Under the pieces are notes generated by a model. That model saw only the letters and a list, made by a program, of their open reading frames with translations, made no database searches and was not told where the DNA came from. Both the position numbers and the translations under genes were made by a program. From the NCBI RefSeq assembly GCF_001440395.1, contig NZ_LLXZ01000071.1, positions 57,662-121,661 on the forward strand: 64,000 bases of DNA, in the 5' to 3' direction. This DNA comes from Bradyrhizobium jicamae. GTDB lineage: Bacteria; Pseudomonadota; Alphaproteobacteria; Rhizobiales; Xanthobacteraceae. Numbering within the stretch: the first letter of the stretch is position 1; each line of letters begins with the position of its first letter. Of this stretch, positions 1 through 8,834 are shown piece by piece.

Positions 1-621
1 GACGCATTTTTGGACTGCATCGCGCCGGTTGCGATCAACTTCGGCTCCAAGACCAGAGCGCGGCCGACGTCAGACTGCGAGGCGATGGGATCCGAGAGCG
101 AATTCATGGAACGATTGCATAGCTGCCTGCGGCTTCTTCTTGGAGAATCCAACTACGGACTGGCGAGCAAGGATGAGATCGAGCGCAAGAGCCGAAATAC
201 GATAATGGCGATGACAGAGGGCAGCGTCCAAATGGTCTGGTTCCACGAATTCGGCCACCTGCTGCTGGGTCATCTTGAACAACCGGAATCTCACACCATC
301 GAGTTTGAAGCAGATCGCTTCGCGCTCAGCGTCATCGCGAATGACACAGCCGGCAAACCGCTCGCGGTATGGCCTGGTCTCGGCAGCATGACAATTTTTA
401 TCTTGCTCGATATTATCGAGACCATCGAGAAGCATGACGAAACGCCGAGCCATCCATCGGCCAAGCGCCGTATCAAGGCTGCGCTGGATTTTTGGGAGAA
501 GGCGAATCCCCTGGTATTCACGGCTGCGCGTAGTTTTCTTCCCTCCGTCACGGCCACATGCATCCGACGCTGCAGCGCTACTGGAATGTGTCACTCAAGA
601 ATATCTAGGGTTCGCAACTGA
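1..621 (+). CDS. Partial HExxH zinc-metalloprotease-like protein (5' end outside window)
   Basis: The reading frame is open to the left edge, so the true start probably lies upstream. A TTG at 10 is only the first possible start inside the window. Counting from there, residues 79-83 are HEFGH, followed by HLLLGH and then E98-F-E-A-D102, which gives the layout of a gluzincin (HExxH plus a downstream Glu/Asp) as in M48 or M78 (ImmA/IrrE) peptidases. No signal peptide or membrane segment is visible in the part seen. The last ~35 residues are Cys/Arg-rich and read unlike a folded domain, so a frameshift near 530-545 is possible. The substrate is unknown. Confidence 0.5.
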   Translation, partial: DAFLDCIAPVAINFGSKTRARPTSDCEAMGSESEFMERLHSCLRLLLGESNYGLASKDEIERKSRNTIMAMTEGSVQMVWFHEFGHLLLGHLEQPESHTIEFEADRFALSVIANDTAGKPLAVWPGLGSMTIFILLDIIETIEKHDETPSHPSAKRRIKAALDFWEKANPLVFTAARSFLPSVTATCIRRCSATGMCHSRISRVRN

Positions 622-649
622 TCGAATGCTTTTTCCACCAGGTCGAGGA

Positions 650-1129
650 TTACGAAGCCGCCGCCCCCACCACCGGCTTCCGCGCCGGTGGCGTCCAGCG
701 GAACGCCGCGCCGAACCTGTTCCAGACATTGATCGACGCCACCGCCGACGTGAGGTAGGCAAGCTCCTTCTCCGAAAACTCCGCGCTCGCCTGCGCATAG
801 ACCTCGTCGCTGACGCCCTCGCTCAGCAAGGTCAACGCTTCCGTCCAGGCCAGCGCCGCGCGCTCACGCTGCGAGAACTGCGGCGCCTCGCGCCACACAA
901 CCACGAGATTGAGCTTGTCCGTGGGCACGCTGAGCTTCTCGCCTTCCAGAATGTGATACTGCACGCAGAAGGCGCAGCCATTGATCTGCGAGGCGCGTAG
1001 CTTGATCAGTTCGAGAAGTTGCTTGTCCATGCCCGCCTTGCCGGCGATCTGGCTGAGTTCCAGCACGGCCGCATAGGCATCCGGCGTCAGCGCCATGAAA
1101 TCCTTGTACTCTTTGCGGGCATGTGACAT
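650..1129 (-). CDS. AhpD-like / carboxymuconolactone decarboxylase family protein
   Basis: This 159-residue protein matches the CMD/AhpD fold. It carries the family redox motif E-x6-C-x2-C-x3-H, visible as NGCAFCVQYH at about residues 50-60, preceded by the helix LLELIKLRAS. Such proteins act in the cytoplasm as peroxidase-associated thiol reductases or as gamma-carboxymuconolactone decarboxylases; the CxxC pair favours the redox role. A GAGGA ribosome site lies about 8 bases before the ATG. The gene is divergent from the MarR-type regulator, with a perfect palindrome between the two starts, so it is probably that regulator's target. Confidence 0.85.
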   Translation of the reverse strand: MSHARKEYKDFMALTPDAYAAVLELSQIAGKAGMDKQLLELIKLRASQINGCAFCVQYHILEGEKLSVPTDKLNLVVVWREAPQFSQRERAALAWTEALTLLSEGVSDEVYAQASAEFSEKELAYLTSAVASINVWNRFGAAFRWTPPARKPVVGAAAS

Positions 1130-1145
1130 CGGCCATTCCTCATGT

Positions 1146-1180
1146 TATCAGTGCTCTTATTTATTATAAGAGCACTGATA
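1146..1180. promoter_or_regulatory. Perfect 15-bp palindrome, likely MarR operator
   Basis: Two exact 15-base arms (1146-1160 and 1166-1180) flank the 5-base centre TTATT. The element starts 17 bases upstream of the ahpD-like ATG and ends on the A of the ATG at 1180. It contains TATTAT/TATAAG strings that could serve as -10 elements on both strands. Size, symmetry and position fit a MarR-family operator that shuts off both divergent genes. Confidence 0.75.
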
Positions 1181-1761
1181 TGCAGCGCAAGGCATCGCAA
1201 AACACGGCGGCGCGATCGCAGAGGACGTCGGCAAAAACGCCGCAAGCGACGCAGAAACCGGCGGCCGGAAAAATCGGGCGACAGTCGCAGCAAGAAAGTC
1301 GCGCACCGTTGATGCTGCGGCCGCCACCGCCCGGTGAAGGCAAGCGCGGCGAACAGGGATACCTCGCCTATCTCCTGCGCCAGGCGCAAGGCGCGACGCG
1401 GCTGGCGATGGAGCGGTCGCTGGCCGAGCTCGGCGTCACCTCGCCGCAGTTCGTGGTGCTGACGATGCTCAAGGCCTATCCCGGGCTATCAGGCGCGGAG
1501 CTCGCGCGGGTCGCGATGCTGACGCCGCAAACCGTCGGCGTCATCATCCGCAACCTCGAGCGTGACGGCGCCATCCGCAAAACACCGCACCCGGTTCACG
1601 GCAGGATGCTGCAATGGACGGTGACGCCGCGGGGCGCGGCGTTGCTGGGTCGATGCCGGCGGCATGCCGAGACGGTCGAACGGCGGCTGGCGGCCGGGCT
1701 CTCGGCGGATGCACAGCGCACGATCCGGCGTTGGCTTGCCCGAATTGCTACCGATTTGTAA
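1180..1761 (+). CDS. MarR-family transcriptional regulator
   Basis: A winged-helix MarR protein. The core runs from YLAYLLRQAQ through ELARVAMLTPQTVGVIIRNL (recognition helix) to the beta-wing GRMLQWTVTPRG and a C-terminal dimer helix. From the ATG at 1180 it has 193 residues, with a K/Q/A/T-rich unstructured first 44 residues. An in-frame ATG at 1312 gives 149 residues, closer to the usual MarR length. Because the ATG at 1180 lies inside the palindromic operator, any promoter in that palindrome would make the 1180 start leaderless, so the 1312 start is a serious alternative. One Cys is present (LGRCRR), late in the protein, unlike the N-terminal sensing Cys of OhrR. It probably controls the divergent AhpD-like gene and itself. 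Confidence 0.85.
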   Translation: MQRKASQNTAARSQRTSAKTPQATQKPAAGKIGRQSQQESRAPLMLRPPPPGEGKRGEQGYLAYLLRQAQGATRLAMERSLAELGVTSPQFVVLTMLKAYPGLSGAELARVAMLTPQTVGVIIRNLERDGAIRKTPHPVHGRMLQWTVTPRGAALLGRCRRHAETVERRLAAGLSADAQRTIRRWLARIATDL

Positions 1762-1828
1762 GAAATCGCCCGGTTCCCGCGGCGTCATGGCTTTTGGCCC
1801 TGGCGTCCCGTCCCGGTAGAATGGGGGC

Positions 1829-3061
1829 ATGAACCAGCTTGATTCCCTTGTTGACCCGACCCGCCGCGCCCTGCTGAAAGCCGGCCTCGGCGGCGGCATT
1901 CTGTTCGCCGCGCCGTCCGTCGCCTTTGCGGCGCCCGCCGGCTTCGACCAATGGCGCGACAATTTTCGCGCGCGCGCATTGGCCAAAGGCATTTCGGACG
2001 CGACCTGGACGCGGGTGATGGCGCGCATCGAGCCCGACATGACCGTGTTCCGGCAGATGCAGAAGCAGCCGGAATTTCACGAGCAGATCTGGCAGTACAT
2101 CAATCGTCGCGCCTCCGACTGGCGCATCATCAACGGCCGCGAAGCCCTGAAGAAGCACGAAGCGTTGTTCACACGCATCGAACAGGATTTCGGCGTCGAG
2201 CGCGGCACGCTGCTGGCACTGTGGGGCGTTGAGTCAGCCTATGGCGATCCTCTGGTGCAGCAGAACCATATGCGTCCGATCTTTCCGGCGCTCGCCGCAC
2301 TCGCATGGAACGAGCCGCGCCGCCGCACCTATTGGGAAACCGAGCTGATCAACGCGCTGAAAATCGTCGACCGCGGCTGGGGCACGCCGGAGGAGATGCG
2401 GGGATCCTGGGCTGGCGCGATGGGCCACACGCAATGGATGCCGGAAGTCTGGCTCAATGTCGGCATGGACTACGACAAGGATGGCCGCGTCTCGCCGTTC
2501 GGCAAGCCCGACGATGCGCTCGGCTCCAGCGCGCGCTATCTGCTCAACCGCGGCAAGTATCACCGCGGCGAGCATTGGGGCTACGAGGTCCGCAGTTCCG
2601 GAGGATCTTCGAGCGGCAGCCGGACCTACGCCGCGTGGGCCAGCGCCGGCGTCACGCGCGCCGACGGCAAGCCGTTCCCGCAGCCGAACGCGTCGGCACA
2701 GATGTGGGTGCCAGTCGCCGGCGGCCCTTCGTTCCTGTTGGGTCCGAACTTCTATTCGGTCAAGAGCTACAACCCGTCGATGAACTACGCGCTGGCGATC
2801 TGCCATCTCGGCGACCGCATTCTGGGCGCCCCACCCTTCATCAATCCCTTCCCCGGCTCCGAACGCGCGCTCACGCTCCCCGAGGTGCAGGAGCTGCAGA
2901 CGCGGCTGACAAAAGCCGGCTTCGACACCGGCGGCAACGACGGCCGCGTCGGCAACGACACCATGAAGGCGGTCCGGGACTATCAGACCAAGATGGGGCT
3001 GTTGCCGGCCGACGGCTATGGCGGGCTGAAGGTGCTGGCGCGGTTGAGGCAGGGAAACTAG
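1829..3061 (+). CDS. MltB-family lytic murein transglycosylase with peptidoglycan-binding domain
   Basis: A 410-residue periplasmic enzyme that would cleave glycan strands to 1,6-anhydro-muropeptides. The N-terminus has a twin-arginine signal (TRRALLKAG, then a hydrophobic stretch to AFAAPAG at about 36). The SLT_2/MltB catalytic domain spans about residues 38-330, with the catalytic Glu at 135 in WGVESAYG and the family string GAMGHTQWMP. Residues ~345-408 form a PG_binding_1 domain. Tat export of an MltB protein is common in rhizobia. The gene stands alone between marR and the CPBP protease gene. Confidence 0.93.
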   Translation: MNQLDSLVDPTRRALLKAGLGGGILFAAPSVAFAAPAGFDQWRDNFRARALAKGISDATWTRVMARIEPDMTVFRQMQKQPEFHEQIWQYINRRASDWRIINGREALKKHEALFTRIEQDFGVERGTLLALWGVESAYGDPLVQQNHMRPIFPALAALAWNEPRRRTYWETELINALKIVDRGWGTPEEMRGSWAGAMGHTQWMPEVWLNVGMDYDKDGRVSPFGKPDDALGSSARYLLNRGKYHRGEHWGYEVRSSGGSSSGSRTYAAWASAGVTRADGKPFPQPNASAQMWVPVAGGPSFLLGPNFYSVKSYNPSMNYALAICHLGDRILGAPPFINPFPGSERALTLPEVQELQTRLTKAGFDTGGNDGRVGNDTMKAVRDYQTKMGLLPADGYGGLKVLARLRQGN

Positions 3062-3148
3062 TCCAGGTCAGACATCCACGACCAAGCACGATTGCCACGC
3101 ACGGGCGTTTGGTGCTCTCAGCCGGCAGTTGTTCGCGCGACCGAAGCG

Positions 3149-3170
3149 TTTATCGACACAGATCGATAAA
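3149..3170. repeat. 8-bp inverted repeat just upstream of the CPBP protease gene
   Basis: Exact arms TTTATCGA (3149-3156) and TCGATAAA (3163-3170) surround CACAGA. The element ends 10 bases before the ATG at 3181, so it could be an operator, or an mRNA hairpin over the ribosome site. Confidence 0.4.
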
Positions 3171-3180
3171 GACAAACTGG

Positions 3181-3915
3181 ATGCAGCGCATGCAATCGGA
3201 AACGGAAACGAATCCGCCACCGATAGGGCTCGCCGCCTCAGCCTCGATGTTTGGAGCGTTCTCCATACTGCTGTGGCTAACGGTTATGGCCGCAATTCCT
3301 TGGCTGCGTGACACGTTCGGCATTTCGCCGATCATCGGCTGGTACATAAGCGGTACGGCGTTCGTACTTATCCCCATGCTGATCTATGGCTGTCTGATGA
3401 CCTGGCGAGAACTGCCAAACCGTAGCCTGGGCTCACTGAAAAAGCGCGCGAGATTGAGCGCGATGAATCGTGGCGACGTCATTTGGGCCATTGGCGGCAC
3501 CTTTGCCATTGCGACCGCCACGGCTGCGATTTTGGCGCTGGCGCGCTATCTAGACCCGAATTTCCGTCCCTCGCCCTGGTTTCTGCTGGAGCCCCCCGGC
3601 TGGCACGCGTCGGTATTTGCGGCATGGATTCCATTGTTTGTCAGTAACATCCTGGGTGAGGAACTGTGCTGGCGCGGCTACCTTCTGCCTCGCCAAGAGG
3701 CAGGATTTGGCCGCATAGCATGGCTGCCAAACGGAATTTTTTGGTGCTTGTTTCATTGGAGCTTTGGCTGGCCGATAATGGTGACGTTGCTGCCGATCAC
3801 ACTGCTCTTGCCCTGGATCGTGCAGCAGCGGCAGAATACATCGGTAGGTATCGTCATTCACGGCGTGTTCAACGCGGCTGGCTTCATCGCCGTGGTAAGC
3901 GGCGCCGGCACTTAG
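3181..3915 (+). CDS. CPBP-family intramembrane metalloprotease
   Basis: A 244-residue multi-spanning membrane protein of the CAAX protease / bacteriocin-processing (CPBP, Abi) family. The three family motifs are present in order: EELCWRGYLLP (EExxxR), FHWSFG (FxxxH type) and HGVFNAAG (HxxxN). About six hydrophobic segments are visible. The ATG at 3181 is chosen because it leaves a short polar head before the first membrane helix; the frame stays open far upstream, but that part lies over the transglycosylase gene in another frame. The substrate is unknown. Confidence 0.85.
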   Translation: MQRMQSETETNPPPIGLAASASMFGAFSILLWLTVMAAIPWLRDTFGISPIIGWYISGTAFVLIPMLIYGCLMTWRELPNRSLGSLKKRARLSAMNRGDVIWAIGGTFAIATATAAILALARYLDPNFRPSPWFLLEPPGWHASVFAAWIPLFVSNILGEELCWRGYLLPRQEAGFGRIAWLPNGIFWCLFHWSFGWPIMVTLLPITLLLPWIVQQRQNTSVGIVIHGVFNAAGFIAVVSGAGT

Positions 3916-4113
3916 AAGTAGTCCCGACGGCGCCGACAAGATCCCAAAACTGCGTCCCCTCCGTCATGCCGTGTCCCCCTGCGCGATGCCGGCCCCCCGT
4001 TCATGCGACCGACAGCCATGGCGGGTGCCCGCGCGATTGAGGCAGGGCGTATAGCGATCAGGATCGGAAGCGACAGGATCACCACCCCGTCAAAGCTCCG
4101 CGACGAGACACCT

Positions 4114-4803
4114 TCAGGCCATCTCCCGCTGCTCCGCTTCCTGCATTATCTGATCGACCAGTTCATCGACCGCGCGTTCGGCCGACGCAATGGACGCCTG
4201 CAATCGATCACCGCCGAACTCGTCATACTCTACTGCAATGCTGTGGAACGCGGTGACGCCGAGAAAGGCGAACACATCGCGGATTGCGCCTTCCACATGA
4301 TTGATATGAGCGATGCGGCCGCCCGGATCGTACCCGTAATCGCCGCGCGCCCCGAGCAAGACAAGGCGCTTGCCCATCCCCGCCAGCAGCGGTGTATAGG
4401 GATCGTCCGGCCGAGAACGGTCAAAACCGAAGGTGCGACCGACCCGCACGACGTTGTCGATATAGGCCTTGAACTGCGCGGGCATCCCGAAATTGTACAT
4501 CGGCACGCCGGCGACGACCAAATCGGCGGCGATCAGTTCGTCGATGAGCGCATCGCTTTCAGCCAGCGTCTCGCTCATCCATGCCTCACGTCGCTCGGGC
4601 TTGGTGAAGGCGGCGCCGACCCATTTTTCGGCGACGGGATGCGGCGGCGATTGGCCGACATCGCGACTGATCAGCAGATCATCCGGCCGCTGTTGCAGCC
4701 AGCGCCGGGTAAACCGATTGGTGAGCCTGCGCGTATGCGATCCGCGCGAACTTTGGTCCGAGGTCTGGGAACGCGCGCTGGAATCTATTCGTAACAGCTT
4801 CAT
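4114..4803 (-). CDS. azoR: FMN-dependent NADH:quinone reductase / azoreductase
   Basis: A 229-residue flavodoxin-like oxidoreductase. The N-terminal MKLLRIDSSAR is the FMN-phosphate loop, P-M-Y-N-F-G (VPMYNFGMPAQ) is the isoalloxazine-contacting motif of AzoR, and GARGDYG is the second flavin loop. AzoR enzymes reduce quinones and azo bonds by two-electron transfer in the cytoplasm. The gene is divergent from a LysR-type gene 109 bp away that is now frameshifted, so its control may be altered. It could equally be called NAD(P)H dehydrogenase (quinone). Confidence 0.9.
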   Translation of the reverse strand: MKLLRIDSSARSQTSDQSSRGSHTRRLTNRFTRRWLQQRPDDLLISRDVGQSPPHPVAEKWVGAAFTKPERREAWMSETLAESDALIDELIAADLVVAGVPMYNFGMPAQFKAYIDNVVRVGRTFGFDRSRPDDPYTPLLAGMGKRLVLLGARGDYGYDPGGRIAHINHVEGAIRDVFAFLGVTAFHSIAVEYDEFGGDRLQASIASAERAVDELVDQIMQEAEQREMA

Positions 4804-4871
4804 GGCATATCTCCGTTCATCTGTAGTTTCTTAGATCGTTGCAGAAGGCCGCATTGACAAACGCAAATTAC

Positions 4872-4886
4872 TCAGCCAATGGCTGA
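4872..4886. promoter_or_regulatory. Inverted repeat in the azoR-lysR divergent promoter
   Basis: TCAGCC-AAT-GGCTGA is a perfect 6+6 dyad in the 109-bp region between the two divergent start codons, 26 bases before the LysR ATG. A short dyad there fits a LysR-type regulator binding site. Confidence 0.4.
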
Positions 4887-4912
4887 TCATAATTCATCTA
4901 TGGGCCGGAGCG

Positions 4913-5802
4913 ATGAGACGCCTGCCTCCATTGATTGGCCTGCGCGCATTCGAGGCTGCCGCGCGACATCTGAGCTTCAAGCGCGCAGCACACGAACTGC
5001 ACGTCACGCCAACGGCGATCAGTCATCAGGTGCGGCAGCTCGAGGAAGCGATCGGCGTAAGCTTGTTCGAGCGGCGCACACGCCAGGTGCTGCTCACGGC
5101 GGCAGGGCAAGTATTGATGCCGGTGCTGCGCGACGGCTTTGATTCCTTTGCACGCGTTATCGACGGCTTGAGCCGCACGCCGCGGCGCACCGCGGTGACG
5201 CTCTCCGCGACGCCGGCTTTCGCGGCCAAGTGGCTGGTGCCGCGCATCGCGGCATTCCGCAAGGCACGACCGGATATCGATCTTACATTGCTCGCAACGC
5301 TGGAAGCCGTCGACCTCGGTTCGGGTGTCGCTGATCTCGCCCTGCGCTATGGCCCCGGTCCCTATCCGGATCTGGTCGCCGAGACCCTGACCGTCGATCG
5401 CTTTGCGCCGGTGGCAAGTCCGCGTCTCGGTATCAAGAAGACGTCCGACCTGCAGTCAGCAACCTTGCTTCATTTCGACTGGTATCGTCGCGATCCCGTA
5501 ATCCGACCTGGCGCCGCTGGATGAAAATTGCCGGTATGGACGGCATCGATGCGCGGGCGGGTTTGCGCTTCAGCGATGAGACCCATGCGATCCAGGCAAC
5601 CGTCGCCGGCGCCGGGATCGCGCTGCATAGCCTGCTGCTGGTTGCAGACGAACTGGCGCAGGGCACGCTGGAGGTCCCGTTCGGACCGGAGCTTGAAGGA
5701 TTCGCTTTGCACCTGGTGCGCGGCCGCGACCGGCCGCTGAGCGAACCGGTCGAGGCCGTGCAGGCCTGGTTGCGGGCGCAATTCACCGCAGCGCCCCCGT
5801 GA
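4913..5802 (+). pseudogene. LysR-family regulator (GcvA-like), frameshifted
   Basis: The first frame (4913-5524) gives a typical LTTR: helix-turn-helix LSFKRAAHELHVTPTAISHQ, then the effector domain from about residue 90. At about 5498-5500 one base is missing. The frame then drifts to RPGAAG and a stop at 5524, while the -1 frame continues with NPTWRRWMKIAG and ends normally at 5802, giving about 296 residues when joined. Both halves are otherwise intact, so the damage is recent, or a sequencing error. An SD-like GGAG precedes the ATG. It is divergent from azoR, its likely target. Confidence 0.8.
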
Positions 5803-5835
5803 CAGCGAAGAAGCAAATCCCGCCACGGGTTACGT

Positions 5836-6645
5836 TCATACCCTCCGTGCAATCCCGCCTGCAAACATCCCGCCGTCGATGACGAGCTCGGTGCCGGTTA
5901 CGTAGCGCGAGGCATCGGACGCCAGATACAGCACACCTTGCGCGATCTCCTCCGCGTGACCGGCGCGGCCAAGCGGCGTTGCTACTTTCGCGCGCTCCTC
6001 GGGATCGATCGGCGCGTTTTGCCCGGCACCTGCCGCCTCCGTCGGAATCTTGCCCCAGATCGGCGTGTCAATGATCCCCGGATGCACCGAGTTGACGCGG
6101 ATGCCGTCGCCGAATGTGGCGCATTCCATCGCGATTGCCTTGGCGAACAGCCGCACGCCGCCCTTGGTCGCGCAATAGCCGGAAAGGCCGGCAGCGCCGC
6201 GCAACCCCGCCAGCGACGACATCATGATGACGGAGCCGCCGCCGGTCTTGCGCATCACGGGCAGGCAGTGCTTCACGGAGAGAAACACGCCGTCGAGATT
6301 GATCGCGGTCTGCCGCCGCCAGTCTGAAAGCGACATCTCGGTGATCGACGGCACCGAAATGCCGATGCCGGCATTCGAGACCAGCACGTCGAGCCGGCCG
6401 TAACGCTTCATGACCTCGGCCACGACCTCGATCCAGCGCTCCTCGCTGGTGACGTCGTGATGCCAGAAGCTCGCCTCCCCACCTGCCTTCTTGATCCGCG
6501 CGACGACTTCGGGGCCCCTCAAATCGTCCACATCGGTCACGGCGACCGAGGTGCCCTCGCGCGCCAGCAATTCCGAAACCGCTTCGCCAATGCCGGATGC
6601 ACCGCCCGTCACCAGCGCGACCTTGCCCTGAACCTGCCCTGTCAT
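5836..6645 (-). CDS. SDR-family NAD(P)-dependent oxidoreductase
   Basis: A classical short-chain dehydrogenase of 269 residues. TGGASGIG (residues ~14-21) is the cofactor loop, NAG follows at ~90 (VSNAGIG), the catalytic Ser is in MMSSLAG, and YCATKGG gives the Tyr/Lys pair. An Asp follows the second strand (VTDVDD), which favours NAD over NADP. The substrate cannot be read from the sequence. It is convergent with the broken LysR gene and lies 33 bp downstream of recJ on the same strand. Confidence 0.88.
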   Translation of the reverse strand: MTGQVQGKVALVTGGASGIGEAVSELLAREGTSVAVTDVDDLRGPEVVARIKKAGGEASFWHHDVTSEERWIEVVAEVMKRYGRLDVLVSNAGIGISVPSITEMSLSDWRRQTAINLDGVFLSVKHCLPVMRKTGGGSVIMMSSLAGLRGAAGLSGYCATKGGVRLFAKAIAMECATFGDGIRVNSVHPGIIDTPIWGKIPTEAAGAGQNAPIDPEERAKVATPLGRAGHAEEIAQGVLYLASDASRYVTGTELVIDGGMFAGGIARRV

Positions 6646-6678
6646 TTCTTCTCCCGTTTGTTGTTCTTGGTTGTTGAA

Positions 6679-8520
6679 CTACCTGATCACGGCCGGCCCC
6701 GGATCGGGCACCGCGACGTCGAGCACGCGCATCTGCACGCGTTCCGAACCCTGGAAGCGGTCGACCGCGAGCGAGCCTGCGACATGCAAGGGCTGGCCGC
6801 GGTTCTGCGTCAGCGCGTGACCCAGCTTTTGCCCGATCGAGCGAAATGCGATGCCGTTGACGATGGCGCCGTCGCCGGCCTTGAAGCGCACGCGCAAGTG
6901 CGCCTGCCCCACTTCGTCGGCATAGACCAGTTGATGCGCCGGCAGCGCGATCACCGGCTCCGGGTTGGCGGCGCCGAACGGCCCGGCGCGGTTCAGCGTG
7001 TTGGCGAATTCCACCGTCACGCCGCGCGCGCTGATCGCGCCATCGATGAACAGCTCGTTCTCGTGCCGCGAATTGGCGACATCCTCGGCCAGCGCGCTTT
7101 CCATGAAGGCGCGAAACTCCGCGAGCTTCTCTTTGCGCAGCGTCACGCCCGCGGCCATGGCGTGGCCGCCACCCTTCATCAGGATCCGCTCCTTCACCGC
7201 CTGCCGCACCGCCTTGCCGAGATCCACGCCCGAGATCGAGCGGCCCGAGCCGGTGCCGATGCCGCCCGGCTCCAGCGCAATGGCAAAGGCGGGACGCGCA
7301 AACTTCTCCTTCAGCCGCGAGGCGACCAGGCCAACGATGCCGGGATGCCAGCCTTCCGCGGCGGTGACGATCACAGCGCCCTTGTCTTCGAGGCCGAGCG
7401 AGGCGAGCGCTTCGGCTTCCGCTTGCGCTTCGGCCGCCTGCTCGATGACGCGGCGCTCGCTGTTGAGCCGGTCGAGCTCGGCTGCGATCCGCGCGGCCTC
7501 GGAAACATCGCCCTCCAGCAGGAGCCGCACCCCGAGATCGGCGCGGCCGATCCGGCCGCCCGCATTGATGCGCGGACCCAGCATGAAGCCGAGATGCCAG
7601 GCTTCGGGCGGGCCGTTCAGCCGCGCCACGTCCATCAGCGCGGTATGGCCGACGTGGTCGCGGCGGCGCATCGCGATCAGTCCCTTGGCGACGAAGGCTC
7701 GGTTGAGCCCCATCAGCGGCGCGACGTCGGCCACGGTGCCGAGCGCTACATGATGCAGCATGCCGAGCAGGTCCGGCTCCGGCCGCTCGGCATTCCAGAA
7801 GCCACGGCCGCGCAGTTCCCGGTTCACCGCGACCAGCGTGATCAGCACGAGACCAACGGCGGCGAGATGGCCGAGGCCGGAAAGATCATCCGGCCGGTTC
7901 GGGTTCACCAGCGCGTCCACCTCGGGCAGTTCGTCCCCGGTCTGGTGATGATCGATAACGACCACAGACATGCCGAGCTTCTTCGCCTCCGCCAGCGGCT
8001 CGATGCTGGTGGTGCCGCAATCGACGGTGACCAGCAGCGTCGCGCCCCTGGCCGAAAGCGCCCGCACCGCCTCCACATTGGGCCCGTAGCCCTCGAAGAT
8101 CCGGTCGGGAATGTGGATCAGCGGATCGAGCCCGCAATGGCGCAGGTGCCAGGCCAGCAGCGCCGCCGAAGTCGCGCCGTCGACGTCGTAATCGCCGAAA
8201 ATCGCGACCTTCTCGCCGCGCATCGCGGCATCGGCAATGCGCTTGGCGGCCACCTCCATCTGCGTCACGGTGTGGGGATCCGGCATCATTTTGCGGATGG
8301 TCGGATCAAGGAAATCCTCGACCTCGTCGATCCCGACATCGCGGCCCGCCAGCACGCGCGCCAGCATCTCCGGCAACTGGTAGCGCTGGGTGATCGCCAG
8401 CGCCCGCGCCGCCCCCCTGGCGTCGAGCCGGTCGCGCCAGAGCTTGCCGGTCGCCGAGCGCGCCACGCCGAGAAAGGCCGGCGGTGCTTCAACGGGCAGT
8501 GCGGATGCGGGGAGGATCAT
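6679..8520 (-). CDS. recJ: Single-stranded-DNA-specific exonuclease RecJ
   Basis: A 613-residue DHH-family 5'-3' exonuclease for recombination and mismatch repair. Motifs in order: FGDYDVDGATSAALL (metal-binding DYD), VTVDCGTTS, the signature VVIDHHQTGDELP, then the DHHA1 domain with GGGHAMAAG at ~460, and a C-terminal OB-like domain. The length matches the family (about 560-620). In many related genomes recJ follows glpX; here a HAD gene and a plus-strand chemoreceptor-like gene sit between them. Confidence 0.95.
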   Translation of the reverse strand: MILPASALPVEAPPAFLGVARSATGKLWRDRLDARGAARALAITQRYQLPEMLARVLAGRDVGIDEVEDFLDPTIRKMMPDPHTVTQMEVAAKRIADAAMRGEKVAIFGDYDVDGATSAALLAWHLRHCGLDPLIHIPDRIFEGYGPNVEAVRALSARGATLLVTVDCGTTSIEPLAEAKKLGMSVVVIDHHQTGDELPEVDALVNPNRPDDLSGLGHLAAVGLVLITLVAVNRELRGRGFWNAERPEPDLLGMLHHVALGTVADVAPLMGLNRAFVAKGLIAMRRRDHVGHTALMDVARLNGPPEAWHLGFMLGPRINAGGRIGRADLGVRLLLEGDVSEAARIAAELDRLNSERRVIEQAAEAQAEAEALASLGLEDKGAVIVTAAEGWHPGIVGLVASRLKEKFARPAFAIALEPGGIGTGSGRSISGVDLGKAVRQAVKERILMKGGGHAMAAGVTLRKEKLAEFRAFMESALAEDVANSRHENELFIDGAISARGVTVEFANTLNRAGPFGAANPEPVIALPAHQLVYADEVGQAHLRVRFKAGDGAIVNGIAFRSIGQKLGHALTQNRGQPLHVAGSLAVDRFQGSERVQMRVLDVAVPDPGPAVIR

Positions 8521-8834
8521 GATGCCTGCGAGAAACTAGGGGCAAAGCGAACTGTCGGCAAACGCAAACGGGTCGATAGCGCTCTCCCTTCCCCGAAGAA
8601 TCGCGGGCAACGGATTTTCGCGCCATTCAGGAACATCTTGCTGTGGGCTGCTGCCGATAAAAGCAACCTGCACAAAGAAGATGCAGTCTGTTCCACCAAA
8701 CTACCCGCTGGCCAGCCGAATTTAAACCAATCGTTAGCCATGTTCCCCGACAAATGACCCAACACCGCCCTCGTTGAGTCCAGTCGATCTGCGGAAAGTC
8801 GGCGAGAGCACAAAAGACTGAGGAAGTCCCGCCA
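8521..8834. other. Gene-free interval between recJ and a chemoreceptor-like gene
   Basis: This 314-base divergent intergenic stretch is less GC-rich around 8640-8760. It must hold the promoters for recJ and for the plus-strand gene, whose ribosome site (AGGAAG) lies just before 8835. I see no RNA gene, repeat or convincing small frame. Confidence 0.5.

Noticed and set aside
6457..8757. 766-codon open frame on the plus strand opposite recJ
   Set aside because: It is the complement of the recJ coding sequence; its R/H/Q-rich translation has no family features and no ribosome site, as expected for GC-rich antisense frames.
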